From Myotis daubentonii (taxonomy: Eukaryota > Chordata > Mammalia > Chiroptera > Vespertilionidae), in assembly GCF_963259705.1 (NCBI RefSeq), contig NC_081861.1:110948102-111012101 (forward strand): 64,000 bases of DNA. Reading direction: 5' to 3'. A program made the translations under genes and the position numbers. Under the pieces are notes generated by a model. The model did not search any database, had not been told where the DNA came from, and was given only the letters and a program-made list of their open reading frames with translations. This document shows, piece after piece, positions 1 through 10,650 of this stretch. Position 1 is the stretch's first letter; every line of letters starts with the position of its first letter.

Positions 1-296
1 CAAAGACCTAGCTCTTTCAATAGGCTTGGGAAGTTCTCATCCACTATTTGCTCAAATAGACTCTCCATTCCCTTCTTCCCTCTTTTCTTCTTCTGGAATG
101 CCTATGATCCAAATATTGCTTTTTCTGATGAAGTCACATAGTTCTTGTAGAGCTCCTCCATTTTTCTTTATGCTCAGGTCTGTCTCTTCTTCCCTCTGTG
201 CCATTTTTAGATTCTTATCTGCTATATCACTAATTCTTTCCACCATCTGGTTGGCTCTGATTTATATTTTCAGTAGTTCGCTCTTTTATTTTTAAA
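1..296 (-). mobile_element. Old L1, ORF1 fragment
   Basis: The minus strand encodes a piece of L1 ORF1 (the RNA-binding chaperone of the L1 particle), visible at 52-246. It has a coiled-coil-like Glu/Lys-rich part followed by an LCDFIRKSNIWIIGIPEEE-type RRM start, a hallmark of mammalian L1 ORF1p. It runs off the left edge. The matching 5'UTR-like sequence lies to the right (985-1520), separated by a younger L1 3' end, so this is one old element split by another. No intact product. Confidence 0.7.
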
Positions 297-984
297 AAGC
301 TCTCTTTTTTGAAAGCATTACACATGTCCCCTTTTTTTTCCCATTGACCCCTTCTATCCGCTCCCACCTCTGATCCCAGGCCTTCCCTACACTATTGTCT
401 ATGTCTATGGGTTATGCATATATGCATACAAGTTCTTTGGTTGATCTCTTCTTACCACCCACCCACACCTGCCCCCCACCTTCCCTCTGAGATTGTACAG
501 TCTGTTCCATGCTTCTATGTCTCTAGATCTATTTTATTCATCAGTTGATTTTGTTCATTAGATTCCACATATGAGTGAGATCATGTGATACTTGTCTTTC
601 TCTGACTGGTTTATTTCACTTAGATTAATACTTTTCAGGCCCCTGCATGCTGTCTCAAAGGTTAAGAGATCCTTCTTTTTACAGCTGCATAGTATTCCAT
701 AGTGTAAATGCACCACAGGTGTTTTTTTTTTTTTTATCCACTCATCTAATGATGGACACTTGGGGTATTTCCAGATCTTACCTATCATAAATTGTGCTGC
801 TATGAACATAAGGGTGCTTATATTCTTTTTGATTGATGTTTCAGGTTTCTTAGGGTATATTCCTAGAAGTGGGATCACTGGGCCAAGTGGCAGTTCCATA
901 TTTAATTTTTTGAGGAGACGTCATACTGTTCTCCATAGTGGCTGCACCAGTCTGCATTCCCACCAGCAGTGAAATAGGGTTCCT
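297..984 (-). mobile_element. 5'-truncated L1, ORF2 C-terminus and 3'UTR
   Basis: Minus-strand translation of 558-899 gives the C-terminal part of L1 ORF2: a [16 protein letters not shown] block, then the CPSLDEWI and YHMISLI segments. The 3'UTR extends left to about 300. It resembles the 3' ends at 5,176 and 13,607 but is more diverged. It sits between the ORF1 and 5'UTR parts of another minus-strand L1, so it is a nested insertion. No target-site duplication was identified. Confidence 0.75.
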
Positions 985-1520
985 TTTTCTCTACCTGGGG
1001 CTCAGTCACAGAGGGAAACATTGGTTCTACTGCAATACCTCTGGGTTTACAGATGATATGCTCTTTGACCTGACACCAAGGGCAACGGGAAGCAAGTTTT
1101 GTTTGTCTGAGTGGCAGCAGGACTCTGGTTCCAGTTCCTTATCTGAACCACCACCACCTGGCCCTATAGGGGAGAACTGCACTCTATCAGGCGTCTGCTG
1201 GCTCAGTCACTATTAGCTTCGCTCACCCTACTGGACTGCCCTCTGAAGCTCTCTGTTGCTCCTGGCTGGTGGAAGTGCCTGCTACCACCTGCTTCTTCCT
1301 CTAGAACTCTGGCTGCAGGGCTGTGTCTGAGGGCTGTCTGAGCTTCCCTCCATTCTCATCTCTCCATTCATTCCAAGGTGCTCAAGGTTAGATGTTTCTA
1401 TGTGCCTCTGTATTGAGTACAGAATTCATTGTTGAATTATAGAGTTGGTTAACTTGTTGAAATTTCATGGAGAGAGGACATGGGGATCGCTCAAATTGCC
1501 ACTCCTCTGACTTCACTTCC
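985..1520 (-). mobile_element. Probable L1 5'UTR remnant
   Basis: GC-richer stretch lacking ORFs, lying directly 5' (on the minus strand) of the ORF1 fragment at 1-296 once the inserted L1 is removed. Position and composition suit an old L1 5'UTR. Assignment is by context only. Confidence 0.45.
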
Positions 1521-1854
1521 ATCTAAATTTTTAAGTAAACTTCGTAGTTCTACAAAGATAACTTGTCAGGATATTTATTAAAGTAATTTTGAATTTGTAC
1601 ATTAATTTGATGAACAACTGACAGTTGCAAATATTATGTACTTTTCTTATTTGTTTTCTAATTATGCTAAATACATTTATGTAATGTAGCTTTATATTTT
1701 CCTATAGGATTTACTGAAAAAAAGATTTGAGAAATTCATATTATTGTCTTAAAACTAGTTTTCTAAAAATAAAAATTCCACTGTCCCTCAATCATATAGT
1801 GTTTTGTGGGTTTTTTGTTATAGGATAACACATATTCAATAAACAACATTGCAC
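1521..1854. other. Unassigned AT-rich DNA
   Basis: AT-rich sequence between the L1 remnant and the left edge of the tandem gene array. I see no ORF, RNA or recognisable repeat. Confidence 0.5.
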
Positions 1855-2172
1855 CATTGTGTTTGGCATTGGGGGAGGATGGTGGCGGTAGGGGTGATGG
1901 GAAACAGGGTGCTGTGTGAGGGTTGGCAGTGTATAATAATGAATCTGATTTCCATTTTACATGGTAGACTATTAAATATTGTTAAACTATTGAAAGGATT
2001 GTCAGGTGAAGATCTGAAGTTTTATTCCACAACTGGTACAGTTTTTCCTTGAACAACTTGGTCTACAACCACATTGTTGGATATTGCAGGTATTAGAAAA
2101 CTGAGGTTTCACTCTAACTGTTTCACTGATGGTTCACTTCATGTTCCAGTTGCACCATACCAAAGAAAGATA

Positions 2173-2448
2173 CAGTGGGGCCTTGACTTACGAGTTTAAT
2201 TCGTTCCGTGATGGAGCTCATAACTCAAATTACTTGTATGTCAAATCAACAGTGAGTGAGACACGTGATGCTGGGCTGATGTTGTGGCATTCACTGTGAC
2301 GTTCACTGCGCCAACTAGCGGTGGGGTATCTGAAGCTGGCTTGTAACCCGAATTTTAGCTCGCAACTCAAAGCAAAAAATTGGCTGAGAGACGGCTCGTA
2401 TCTCAAAAAACTCGTTAGTCAGGACATTCATAAGTCAAGGTCCCACTG
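2173..2448. mobile_element. TA-flanked MITE (Tc1/mariner-like)
   Basis: A 276-bp element with terminal inverted repeats (CAGTGGGGCCTTGACTTACG at the left, its near-complement at the right) and a TA dinucleotide on each side (2171-2172 and 2449-2450). Paralogous spacers near 8,330, 10,085 and 28,200 lack it and show the empty TA site. It has no ORF, so it is non-autonomous. TIR style and TA target point to Tc1/mariner/pogo; the exact family is not assigned. Confidence 0.8.
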
Positions 2449-2557
2449 TATTAGAAATAAGCGAAATTGGGTATGGGGTATATGGGTATTATCTTCACAA
2501 TTTTTCTGTAAGTCTGAAACTATTCTAAAATAAAACATCCATTAAAACAAAACACAA

Positions 2558-4477
2558 GGGGAGGAACCAAGATGGCGGCGTAGGGAGTAGACCTGTGGTT
2601 GCTGCCTCCCTCAACATCATTGAAACTACCAACTATACGACAAACAACCACCATTCAGAACCATGGGGAAGTTGGCCCAGTGGGAGTTCTACAACTGTAA
2701 GGAAAGAAAGAAGCGCAGTGAGACTGAGTAGGAGTTACAGAGGTGCCAAAAACAGAGGTACACAGTCGCGCACTAGGCGGGCTGCAACTGGATGCACGGT
2801 TTGTTTTCAATTGGAAGCAGTTACGAACCCTTGAATCCTCTGGGCTTGCTCAGGGCGGGTCTCTGAAGCCCCAGACCCCACGGGGAGAGGCAGCATGGCC
2901 TTGCAGTGGTCGGAAAGCGAGGGAGGTTCTGGCGCACAGCTGCTCGCCTGCACTGGTGGACGTGAAGTCCCGGTGTCCCAGAGAGGCTAGGAGCCACAGA
3001 GACACCGCCATTGCTATTTGCTCTGCCCTGGCAGCTCCCTGAGACCCCGCCCTACTCAATTTACATTCCCATCCAGGCTGTGCCAGAGGCACAAGAGAAA
3101 ATGCCTGCGCTTTTACAAACTCTCGAATCCACTGAGCTGGTTCGGGTGGGATCATGAGGCACCAGACCCTATGGGGAGAGGCGACACAGCCCTGCAGCGA
3201 TCGGAAAGCGAGGGAAGTTCTGGCACACAGCTGCTCGCCGCCGGCACTGGCGGACGTGAAGTCCCGGTGTCCTGGAGAGGCGAGGAGCCGCACAGACGCC
3301 GCCATTGCTATTTGCTCCGCCCTGGCGACTCCCTGAGACCCAGGGCTAATCAATTTACATCCCCATCCAAGCTGTGCCAGGTGCACAAAAAGACCCACCT
3401 GCGCTTTTGCAGCCTAACCCAACAAATTGCAGACTTCAACTCCTCACACCCATGGGAGACACACTCTAGAAGCACACCCAGGAGAACCAAGATGGCAGTG
3501 TAAGGAAGAGACCTGTGCATGCTGCCTCCCACAACAACATTGAAACTACCAACTATAGGACAAACAGCTATCATATGGAACCATGGGAAAGCTGGCCCAG
3601 TGGAAGCTCTACAACTGGAAGGAAAGAAAGAAGAGCATTGAGACTGAGTAGGATGTGCAGAGGCACCAAGTACAGGGCCCAACCCAGCAGGCTGCAGATT
3701 TCGGCTCCTCGCATCTGGGAGGGACACACTCGGGGGGCGGAGTCAGGTTTAGGGCAGGCCGGGGCCAGGCCTGGTTGGGCTGGCGATGTGGAACCGCTGT
3801 ACCAGCAGGCGCACAAGCACGCCCACCGGTTCCAGTCTCCCGTGGGATGCTGGGGGACGGCAGACGAGCAGTCTGTGCACTTGGTGGAGGGCGAAGTCCG
3901 AACAGGCGTGCTGGATGTTCAGCCACCAGGAACGCCTGGAGATTTTGTCTGGTGGGGAGCCGCCTGGCAGGGGACAGAGTGCCAAACTTTGTGTTTCCCC
4001 AATGAGGCTGGGATGGCCCCGGTGAGGTTGGGAGAGCCCCCGTGAGGTTGAGACGGCCCCGGTGAGGCTGAAACGGCCCAGGTGAGGTCAGAATGGCCCC
4101 GGTGAAGTCAGAATGGCCCCGGTGAGGTCGGGACGGCCCCGGTGAGGTTGAAACAGCCCCAGTGATGCCGAGAGGACCCAGTGAGGATGGGACCCCTCAG
4201 TGAGGTTGGGACAGATAATGGGGACCAGTATAGACTGATGAACAGGGGTAGATGCAGAGGCAGAGCAACATTGAACGGACTGTCAAACTGCGGTGGGAAG
4301 CCTGGGGAGGGTTTGGGGTAGAGGGTTAGGGGATCAACCGAGGGACTTGTATGCATGCATATGGGAGTAACCAATGGACACAAGACACTGGGGGGTGGGG
4401 GCCGGGGGAATGTCAGGGGGGAAAAAGGGAGACATATGTAATACTCTTTGTAATACTTCAAGAAATAAAAATTATTT

Positions 4478-4480
<3 letters not shown>
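2558..4480 (+). mobile_element. SVA-like composite retroelement: HAL1-type 5'UTR, VNTR, L1 3' end
   Basis: The element starts with the L1/HAL1 5' signature AACCAAGATGGCGGCG and has a second, diverged monomer of the same 5'UTR at about 3,486. Inside the first monomer, a block of about 290 bp is duplicated in tandem (about 2,830-3,118 and 3,119-3,410). At 4,015-4,200 lies a roughly 20-bp minisatellite (GGCCCCGGTGAGGTTGAGAC-like, about nine units). From 4,215 the sequence is the L1 3'UTR, as at 61,670-61,920. No ORF1 or ORF2 is present. It inserted into the array spacer, which resumes at about 4,519. Parts are recognised by comparison with the HAL1 at 51 kb and the L1s in this window. Confidence 0.7.
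4015..4200 (+). repeat. GC-rich 20-bp minisatellite
   Basis: About nine tandem degenerate units of roughly 20 bp with core GGCCCCGGTGAGGT, between the 5'UTR-derived and 3'UTR-derived halves of the composite element. Confidence 0.85.

Positions 4481-4518
<38 letters not shown>
4481..4518 (+). repeat. (CA)n microsatellite
   Basis: About 19 perfect CA units at the 3' end of the composite element. It probably grew from the element tail together with the CA-rich target site. Confidence 0.95.
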
Positions 4519-4522
<4 letters not shown>

Positions 4523-4810
4523 ACTAGGTAATGGTAATATCTGGAAGATAGTAGAATGGACCACTGAAAAGATGGGGGCGAATGGGAAGTGCCTAAGAGG
4601 AAACACCACCTCCCTGCCATATGCTGGACTATAATTGAACTAGAGGAAATGAGAGAGAGAGGTAAGTCTGGGAAAAAATTTTAGGAGGTATGAGGAAGGT
4701 CTCCTTTCTATAACCAGAGCATCTGAGATTTCTGCATCCTCTCGAACACCCCCTCCTGGATGGTCAAGCTGAGGCTTTCTGATGTCAAGCCACCCCATGG
4801 CAACCACTGA

Positions 4811-4858
4811 CTGTTGGTCAATCAGAGCTGAAGGGTGTGGCTCTTCATTGTCCTAGAG
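4811..4858 (+). promoter_or_regulatory. Upstream half of copy 1 promoter
   Basis: Contains the CAATCAG (CCAAT-like) box shared by the units. The hAT element at 4,859 separates it by 2.26 kb from its TATA-like box at 7,124. Confidence 0.5.
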
Positions 4859-5175
4859 CAGGGGTGGGCAACTCCTGGCATGTGTGCCAAACATGGCATG
4901 CCAGTAACTTTTTCTGGCACGCAAAACCCTCTCTTATAATCTTCCATTTACAATTTTTGTGAACATTTGAATGACTTAAATGTTAAATTACAAGGAACTG
5001 GCAAGACACTTGATGTTATGTTTGGTTACATAAAGGCTTTTGAAGAGAAACTGGAAGTCTTTAAGAGGGATGTGGATGGTGAGAGATTTAGATATTTCCC
5101 AAACCTCAAGAGGCATATCAAAGACCTCCCTAAAGATGACATAACAGACGGTCAAAGCCTTCAAAAGCTGTTTTT

Positions 5176-6071
5176 TTTTTTAATTTTTATTTATTTATTT
5201 ATTTTTTAATTGTTTTATTGCTTAAAGTATTTCAAAGGGTACTACATATGTCTTTCCCCCCCGCCCTTAACAATCTCCTGGCCTGCCCTAACCCCCATTG
5301 TCTTATGTCCATTGGTTATGCTTACATGCATGGATATAAGTCCTTCGGTTGATCTCTTACCTCCCGCTTCTCCCCCCCTACTCTCCCCGGCCTTCCCGCT
5401 GCAGTTTGACAATCTGTTTGAGGCAGCTCTGCCTCTGTATCTATTTTTGTTCATAAGTTTATAATGGTCTCTATTATCCATGAATGAGTGAGATCATGTG
5501 GTATTTTTCCTTCATTGACTGGCTTATTTCACTTAGCATAATGCTCTCCAGTTCCATCCATGCCGTTGCAAATGGTAAGTGTTCATTCTTTTTTAAAGCA
5601 GCATAGTATTCCATCATGTAGATGTACCACAGTTTTCTAATCCATTCATCTACTGATGGGCACTTAGGCTGTTTCCAGATCTTAACTATGGTGAATTGTG
5701 CTGCTATGAACATAGGGGTGCATATGTCCTTTCTGATTGGTGTTTCTGGTTTCTTGGGATATATTCCTAGAAGTGGGATCACAGGGTCAAATGGAAGTTC
5801 CATTTTTAGTTTTTGGAGGAAACTCCATACTGTTCTCCATAGTGGCTGCACCAGTCTGCATTCCCACCAGCAGTGCACAAGTGTTCCTTTTTCTCGACAT
5901 CCTCTCCAGCACTTGTCGTTTGTTGATTTGTGGATGATAGCCAGTCTGACAGGTGTGAGATGGTACCATATTGTTGTTTTGATTTGCATCTCTCGGATGA
6001 TTAGTGACTTTGAGCATGTTTTCATATGCCTCTTGTCCTTCTGTACCTCCTCCTTCTAATCCCTTTGAAAC
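5176..6071 (-). mobile_element. 5'-truncated L1 inside the hAT element
   Basis: The minus strand carries the poly(A) (seen as T-run at 5,171), 3'UTR and the last 183 codons of ORF2 (5,474-6,025), including the [18 protein letters not shown] zinc-knuckle-like block. A 13-bp target duplication AAAAGCTGTTTTT flanks it (5,163-5,175 and 6,072-6,084). About 35 bp at the 5' end (6,035-6,071) does not match L1 and may be filler. The ORF part is open and close in sequence to the intact L1 at 13.6-20.8 kb. Confidence 0.9.
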
Positions 6072-6693
6072 AAAAGCTGTTTTTAAACATCATCGAGTCA
6101 ACTATTGAGCAGTTCTTCTCAAGATTTGCAAAATTCAGAGAACTGGAAGAGACAGCAAAATTCATGAGGTTTCCAGACAGCATGAAACTGGAGGAACTAA
6201 ACTTACAAATATTTTCATGGATAGACATGGCTGACTTTGAAATGCAGTTGATTGAATTTCAGAGTAGCTCAATTTGGAAGCAGAAATTTATTGACCTTAG
6301 AGTTGACTTGGAAAACATTGAGAAAAAAAGCGATTAGAGACAGGAGTACCAGAGAGAAGTGTCGAAAAGGAACTATTGAGGACTTGGAATGCCATTCCAG
6401 AAAATTTTTTCTGTTTAAAAAACTTTGCAACAGCTTTACTCTTCATGATTTCATCCACATACACTTGTGAATCTTTGTTCTCAGTGATGAATTTTGTTAA
6501 GTCTTATAATAGGAGTAGCCTGACAGAAGAAAGTAGTAGCTCGTGCATATCTCTGAAGATCACAAAATATAAACCTGATGTAAAATCTCTGTTATCAGTG
6601 ATGCAGCAGCAACAGTCCGACTGATAATATCAAACAGTCATAAAGTTTTCTGTAGGACTATCAGTATACATGTATACATTAAAAAATAAATGT

Positions 6694-6905
6694 GCCGAAA
6701 CCGGTTTGGCTCAGTGGATAGAGCGTCGGCCTGCAGACCGAAAGGTCCCAGGTTCGATTCCGGTCAAGGGCATGTACCTTGGTTGCGGGCACATCCCCAG
6801 TGGGGAGTGTGCAGGAGGCGGCTGATCGATGTTTCTCTCTCATTGATGTTTCTAACTATCTCTCTCCCTTCCTCTCTGTGAAAAATCAATAAAATATATT
6901 TTAAA
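6694..6905 (+). mobile_element. VES-type SINE
   Basis: tRNA-derived head with A box (TGGCTCAGTGGATAGAGC) and B box (GGTTCGATTCC), a GGCATGTACCTTGGTTG body, a pyrimidine-rich CTCTCTCCCTTCC tail and an A-rich 3' end. Inserted near the 3' end of the hAT element. This family is typical of vespertilionid bats. Confidence 0.92.
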
Positions 6906-7121
6906 AAAATGTATTTTTCATCATCATATACTGTGTTTTTGTGGCTCGAATGAATTTTATTATTTCTTCAAGGTTCTTCACATACCTACACATTAAGAGA
7001 TATCAAGTAGGCGTAACATGCTCTCAAAAAATTAGGGTTGGCGCGCAGAAGAATTTTGAGTCAGAGATTTTGCTGGTTATGGCACACACTCACAAAAAGG
7101 TTGCCCACTCCTGTCCTAGAG

Positions 7122-7133
7122 AGTATATATAGA
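7122..7133 (+). promoter_or_regulatory. TATA-like box of copy 1
   Basis: AGTATATATAGAG directly follows the right target duplication of the hAT element, about 105 bp before the exon 1 ATG. The same box occurs in copy 6 and, in altered form, in the others. Confidence 0.5.
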
Positions 7134-7236
7134 GGTCAGGACACTTGGAGTAGGGTCTGTTGCCTCAAGAAAGCCGGACTTAGTATGAAGATACTGTAGA
7201 CTAGTTGAGCTAAGGAATCAGACTCTAACCACAAGG

Positions 7237-7770
7237 ATGGATGAAAAAACTTCAAGTACTTAAGTGAATTGACCAAGAAATGGATAAGGTGATACTACCC
7301 TACTTATATGCTTCCCCTTTCCCAATAATTCCTCCCCAAGATTCTGGCCTTATGCTTTTTGGCCACAATCACTTCCTCATTCAATCCATTGTCATTCAAT
7401 TACAAGCCCTTTCCCTACCCATTTCCAAATTTCTTTCCCAAAACCAATGCCTTTCTGTTTTTAACTTGTTTTCAAACTAGATAACCAAGATAATGGCAAT
7501 GGTAAATTTGGTCCTTAAGCTGAGAGGAGATGAGAAGAAGGAGAAAGAGGAAAGAATCAGATAATTGTATTTTACTACAGGAAGGGGCAAAAAACTCCAG
7601 AAAGCAAGTGAACAAATGATGAAGAAGTGCTAGAGTGTTTGTCTACCACAAGTGATGCCCAGCGTATCACAGAAGAAGACCATTAATAATGTGTATCCCC
7701 ACTATAAAAAATGCTTGAGAAATGGGTATTATGAGGAGATGAAAACATAAATGGTCTCTTTGAATAAATA
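7237..7770 (+). pseudogene. SPANX-N-like copy 1, broken
   Basis: Exon 1 begins with ATG at 7,237 in the context AAGGATGG. It reads MDEKTSST and then hits TAA at codon 9. The rest of the exon is shortened, and the donor AAG/GT is at 7,288-7,290. The intron is about 200 bp and ends in a pyrimidine-rich tract and CCAAG; exon 2 starts at 7,490. Exon 2 opens as IMAMVNLVLKL, then a 1-base loss before the conserved KNQIIVFYYRK block shifts the frame. An AATAAA signal is present at 7,763-7,768. With a hAT element in its promoter, a nonsense codon and a frameshift, it is dead. It belongs with copies 2 and 3 by sequence. Confidence 0.65.
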
Positions 7771-8566
7771 CCAGCAAGGGTATAAAGGAAATGTGTTTGT
7801 GTTTTTGTGTGTTTTCTGATGATGGGGAGGGAAAAAAAAGAGAGAGCAGGCATGTGAGATGGGAGGAATGTAAATTTCTGCAATTGTGGCATCAGACCAG
7901 CCATTCCATAGTGAGCCAGACACCAAGAATAAGGACATGGTGAAGACTGGAGATGAATTTTTTACTTAACACTTTATCATACTGGCAAGGAAGAAAAGAA
8001 GCAGTTGTTTCTGCTTGTGTTTGGCATTGGGGGGATGGGAAAATGGTGGTGGTAGCAATGATGAGGAGCAGGGTGTTGTGTTAGTGTTGGCAGTGTATAA
8101 TAATGAATCTGATTTCCATTTTACATGGTAGACTGTTGAATATTGTTAAACTATTGAAAGGATGGTCAGCTCAAGATCTGAAGTTGTATTCCACAACTGG
8201 TACAGTTTTTCCTTGAGCAACTTGATCTACAACCACATTGTTGGATATTGGAGATATTAGAGAACTGAGATTTCACTCTGTTTCACTGATGGTTCACTTC
8301 ATGTTACAGTTGCACTATACCAAAATAAGATATTACTAATAAGGGAAATTGGGTATGGGGTGTATGGGTATTATCTTCACAATTTGTCTATAAGTCTGAA
8401 ACTATTCTAAAATAAAACAACCACTAAAACAACACAAAAAATACTAGGTAATGGTAATATCTCATAGATAGTAGAATGGACCACTGAAAAGATGGGGGCA
8501 TATGGGTAATGGCTTAGAGGAAACACCACCTCCCTGCCATATGCTGGACTATAATTGAACTAGAGG

Positions 8567-8624
<58 letters not shown>

Positions 8625-8810
8625 AGTCTTTGAAAAATTTTAGGAGGTATGAGGAAGGTCTCCTTTCTATAACCAGAGCATCTGAGACTTCTGCATCCTC
8701 TACCACCCCCCTTCCAGGATGGTCAAGCTGAGGTTTTGTGATGTCGAACACCACCATGGCAACCACTGACTGTTGGCCAGTCAGAGCTGATGGGTGTGAC
8801 TCCTCATTGT
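7771..8810 (+). repeat. Array spacer with (GA)n tract
   Basis: Intergenic part of the tandem unit between copies 1 and 2, homologous to 9,530-10,530 and 29,330-30,330. A perfect (GA)n run of about 25 units lies at 8,571-8,621; in the other units this tract is only 4-6 units long. No coding content. Confidence 0.8.
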
Positions 8811-8830
8811 CCTAGAGAGTATACACAGAG
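8811..8830 (+). promoter_or_regulatory. Decayed TATA-like box of copy 2
   Basis: GAGAGTATACACAGAGG at the position of the TATA-like box of the other units. A CCAGTCAG variant of the CCAAT box lies about 40 bp upstream. Confidence 0.4.
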
Positions 8831-8931
8831 GCCAGGACCCTTGGAGTAGGGTCAGTTGCCTCAAGAAAGCCAAACTTACTAAGAAGATATATGGACTAGT
8901 TGAGATAAAAAATCAGACTCCACCAACAAAG

Positions 8932-9525
8932 ATGGATAAAGAAGCTTCAAGTACTAAAGTGAATTAGAAGTTAGTTTCTCAACTCGTGGCCAAGAAACAA
9001 ATAAGGTCAGTCTACCCTACTCATATGCTTCCCCTTCCCCAATAATTCCTCACCCAAGATTCTGGCCTTTCGCTTTTTGGCCACAGAGACTTTGTCATTC
9101 AATTTATTGTCATTGAATTACAAGCCCTTTTCCTACCCATTTCCTAATTTCTTCCCCCAAAACTATGTTTTTCTGTGTTTAACTTGTTTTCCAACTAAAT
9201 AACCAAGATAATGGCGATGGTAAATTTGGTCCTTAAGCTGAATGAAGAGAAGAAGGAGAAAGAGTCTGTCTTTAAGCTGAATGAAGACAAGAAGGAGAAA
9301 GACAGAAAGAATCAGATAATTGTATTTTACTACAGGAAGGTGCGAAAACCTCCAGTTAGCAAGCCAACAATCGAAGAAGAAGTCCTTGAGTGTTCTTCTA
9401 CTATAAGTGATGGCCAGGGTCTCCCAGAAGAAGACCCTTAATAAAGTGTATCCCATCTATAAAAAATGCTTAAGAAATGGTCATTATGATGAGATGAAAA
9501 CATAAATGGTCTCCTTGAATAAATA
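8932..9525 (+). pseudogene. SPANX-N-like copy 2; exon 2 open, exon 1 nonsense
   Basis: Exon 1 starts at 8,932 and has TAG at codon 12 and a 1-base loss near its end. The donor is AAG/GTCAGT at 9,005-9,008. The acceptor CCAAG ends at 9,207. Exon 2 is fully open to TAA at 9,439-9,441 (77 codons from its own ATG at 9,211). Order in exon 2: MAMVNLVLKLNE; a tandem duplication of a 13-codon Lys/Glu-rich module (9,229-9,267 and 9,268-9,306); KNQIIVFYYRK; and an acidic tail ending GLPEEDP. This copy best preserves the ancestral frame: its Glu-rich tail and TAA position are echoed, out of frame, in the other copies. AATAAA is at 9,518-9,523. SPANX-N assignment rests on motif order; function would be a testis nuclear/sperm protein. 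Confidence 0.62.
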
Positions 9526-10530
9526 GCAGCAAGTGTATAAAGGAAATGTGTTTGTGTTTTTGTGTGTTCTCTGATGATGGGGAGGAAGCAAAGGAGGAGG
9601 CAGGCATGTGAGAAGCAAGGAATATAGAATTCTGCAATTTGGGCACCAGACCCGCCATTCCATAGTGAGCCAGATACTGAGAATAAGGACAAGGTGAAGA
9701 CTGAAGATGATTTTTCTTCTTAACACTTTATCATATGGGCAAGGAAGAAAAGAAGTAGTTGTTTCTGGTTCTATTTGGTATTGGAGGTGGAAGGATGGTG
9801 GTGGTAGGGGTGATGGGGACCAGGCTGTTGTTTGAGGGTGGGCATTGTATAATAATGAATGTGATTTTCATTGTACATGGTCGACTATTGAATATTGTTA
9901 AACTATTGAAAGGATTGTCAGGTCAAGAGCTGAAGTTTTATTCTACAACTGGTACAGTTTTTCCTTGAACAACTTTGTCTACAAGCACATTGTTTGTTAT
10001 TGGAGATATTAGAGAACTGAGGTTTCACTCTAACTGTTTCACTGATGGTTCACTACATGTTACAGTTGCACCATACCAAGGTAAGATTTTAGTAATGAGG
10101 GAAATTGGGTATGGGGTTATATGGATATTATCTTCACAATTTTTCTGTAAATCTGAAACTATTCTAAAATTAAACATCCATTAAAACAACACACAAAATG
10201 CTAGGTAATGGTAATATCTGCAAGATAGTAGAATGGACCACTGAAAAGATGGGGTCATATGGGTAGTGGCTTAGAGGAAACACCACCTCCCTGCCATATG
10301 CTGGACTATAATGGAACTAGAGGAAATGAGAGAGAGAGAAGTCAGTTTGGAAAAATTTTAGGAGGTATGAGGAAGGTCTCCTTTCTATAACCAGAGCATC
10401 TGAGTCTTCTGCATCCTCTCCCACTCCACCTCCTGAATGGTCACGCTGAGGCTTTGTGAAGTCAAGCCACACCATGGCAACCACTGACTGTTGGCCAAGG
10501 AGAGGTGAAAGGTGTGGCTCCTCATTGTCC
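9526..10530 (+). repeat. Array spacer between copies 2 and 3
   Basis: Homologous to the other spacers: GGTGGTGGTAGGGGTGATGG tract, then the region that carries the MITE site in the first unit, then the short GA tract near 10,330. No gene. Confidence 0.8.
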
Positions 10531-10650
10531 TAGAGAGTGTATATTGGGGCCAGGACACTTGGAGTAGGGTCTGTTGCCTTTAGAAAGCCAAAAATACTAA
10601 GACAATATTGTAGACTAGTGGAGATAACAAATCAGACTCCAACCACAAGG

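Larger units (their letters stand above)
4859..7113 (+). mobile_element. hAT DNA transposon with transposase remnants
   Basis: The ends are inverted repeats (left CAGGGGTGGGCAACTCCTGG; right end complementary, ...GGTTGCCCACTCCTG). A perfect 8-bp duplication, TCCTAGAG, flanks it at 4,851-4,858 and 7,114-7,121, as expected of hAT. The plus strand holds transposase fragments. About 4,967-5,165 has an LNVKLQGTGK-like block. About 6,090-6,340 is a middle part. About 6,376-6,624 is the C-terminal dimerisation region, with features such as STYTCESLFSVMN and a PDVKSLL ending. It is broken by an L1 (5,176-6,071), a SINE (about 6,694-6,905) and frameshifts. Layout resembles the hAT group related to GTF2IRD2/ZBED-type domesticated proteins. 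Subfamily is not assigned. Confidence 0.88.

Noticed and set aside
2850..3398. ORFs of 161-182 aa on both strands near 3 kb as a host gene
   Set aside because: The region is an internally duplicated L1/HAL1 5'UTR. The ORFs follow the tandem repeat and have no domain.
4108..4620. Minus-strand ORF of 170 aa
   Set aside because: It runs through a CA microsatellite, an L1 3'UTR and a minisatellite.
4967..6624. Domesticated hAT transposase gene
   Set aside because: The frame is broken by an L1, frameshifts and stops, and the terminal repeats and target duplication are intact, so it is an ordinary dead transposon.
6694..6770. tRNA gene from A and B boxes
   Set aside because: The boxes belong to a VES SINE with the typical body and tail; the same applies at 23,437, 48,832 and 56,366.
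9163..9726. Minus-strand ORFs (FYIPCFSHACLLL type) conserved between copies
   Set aside because: They are antisense to exon 2 and 3'UTR of the SPANX-like units; similarity reflects the tandem DNA repeat.
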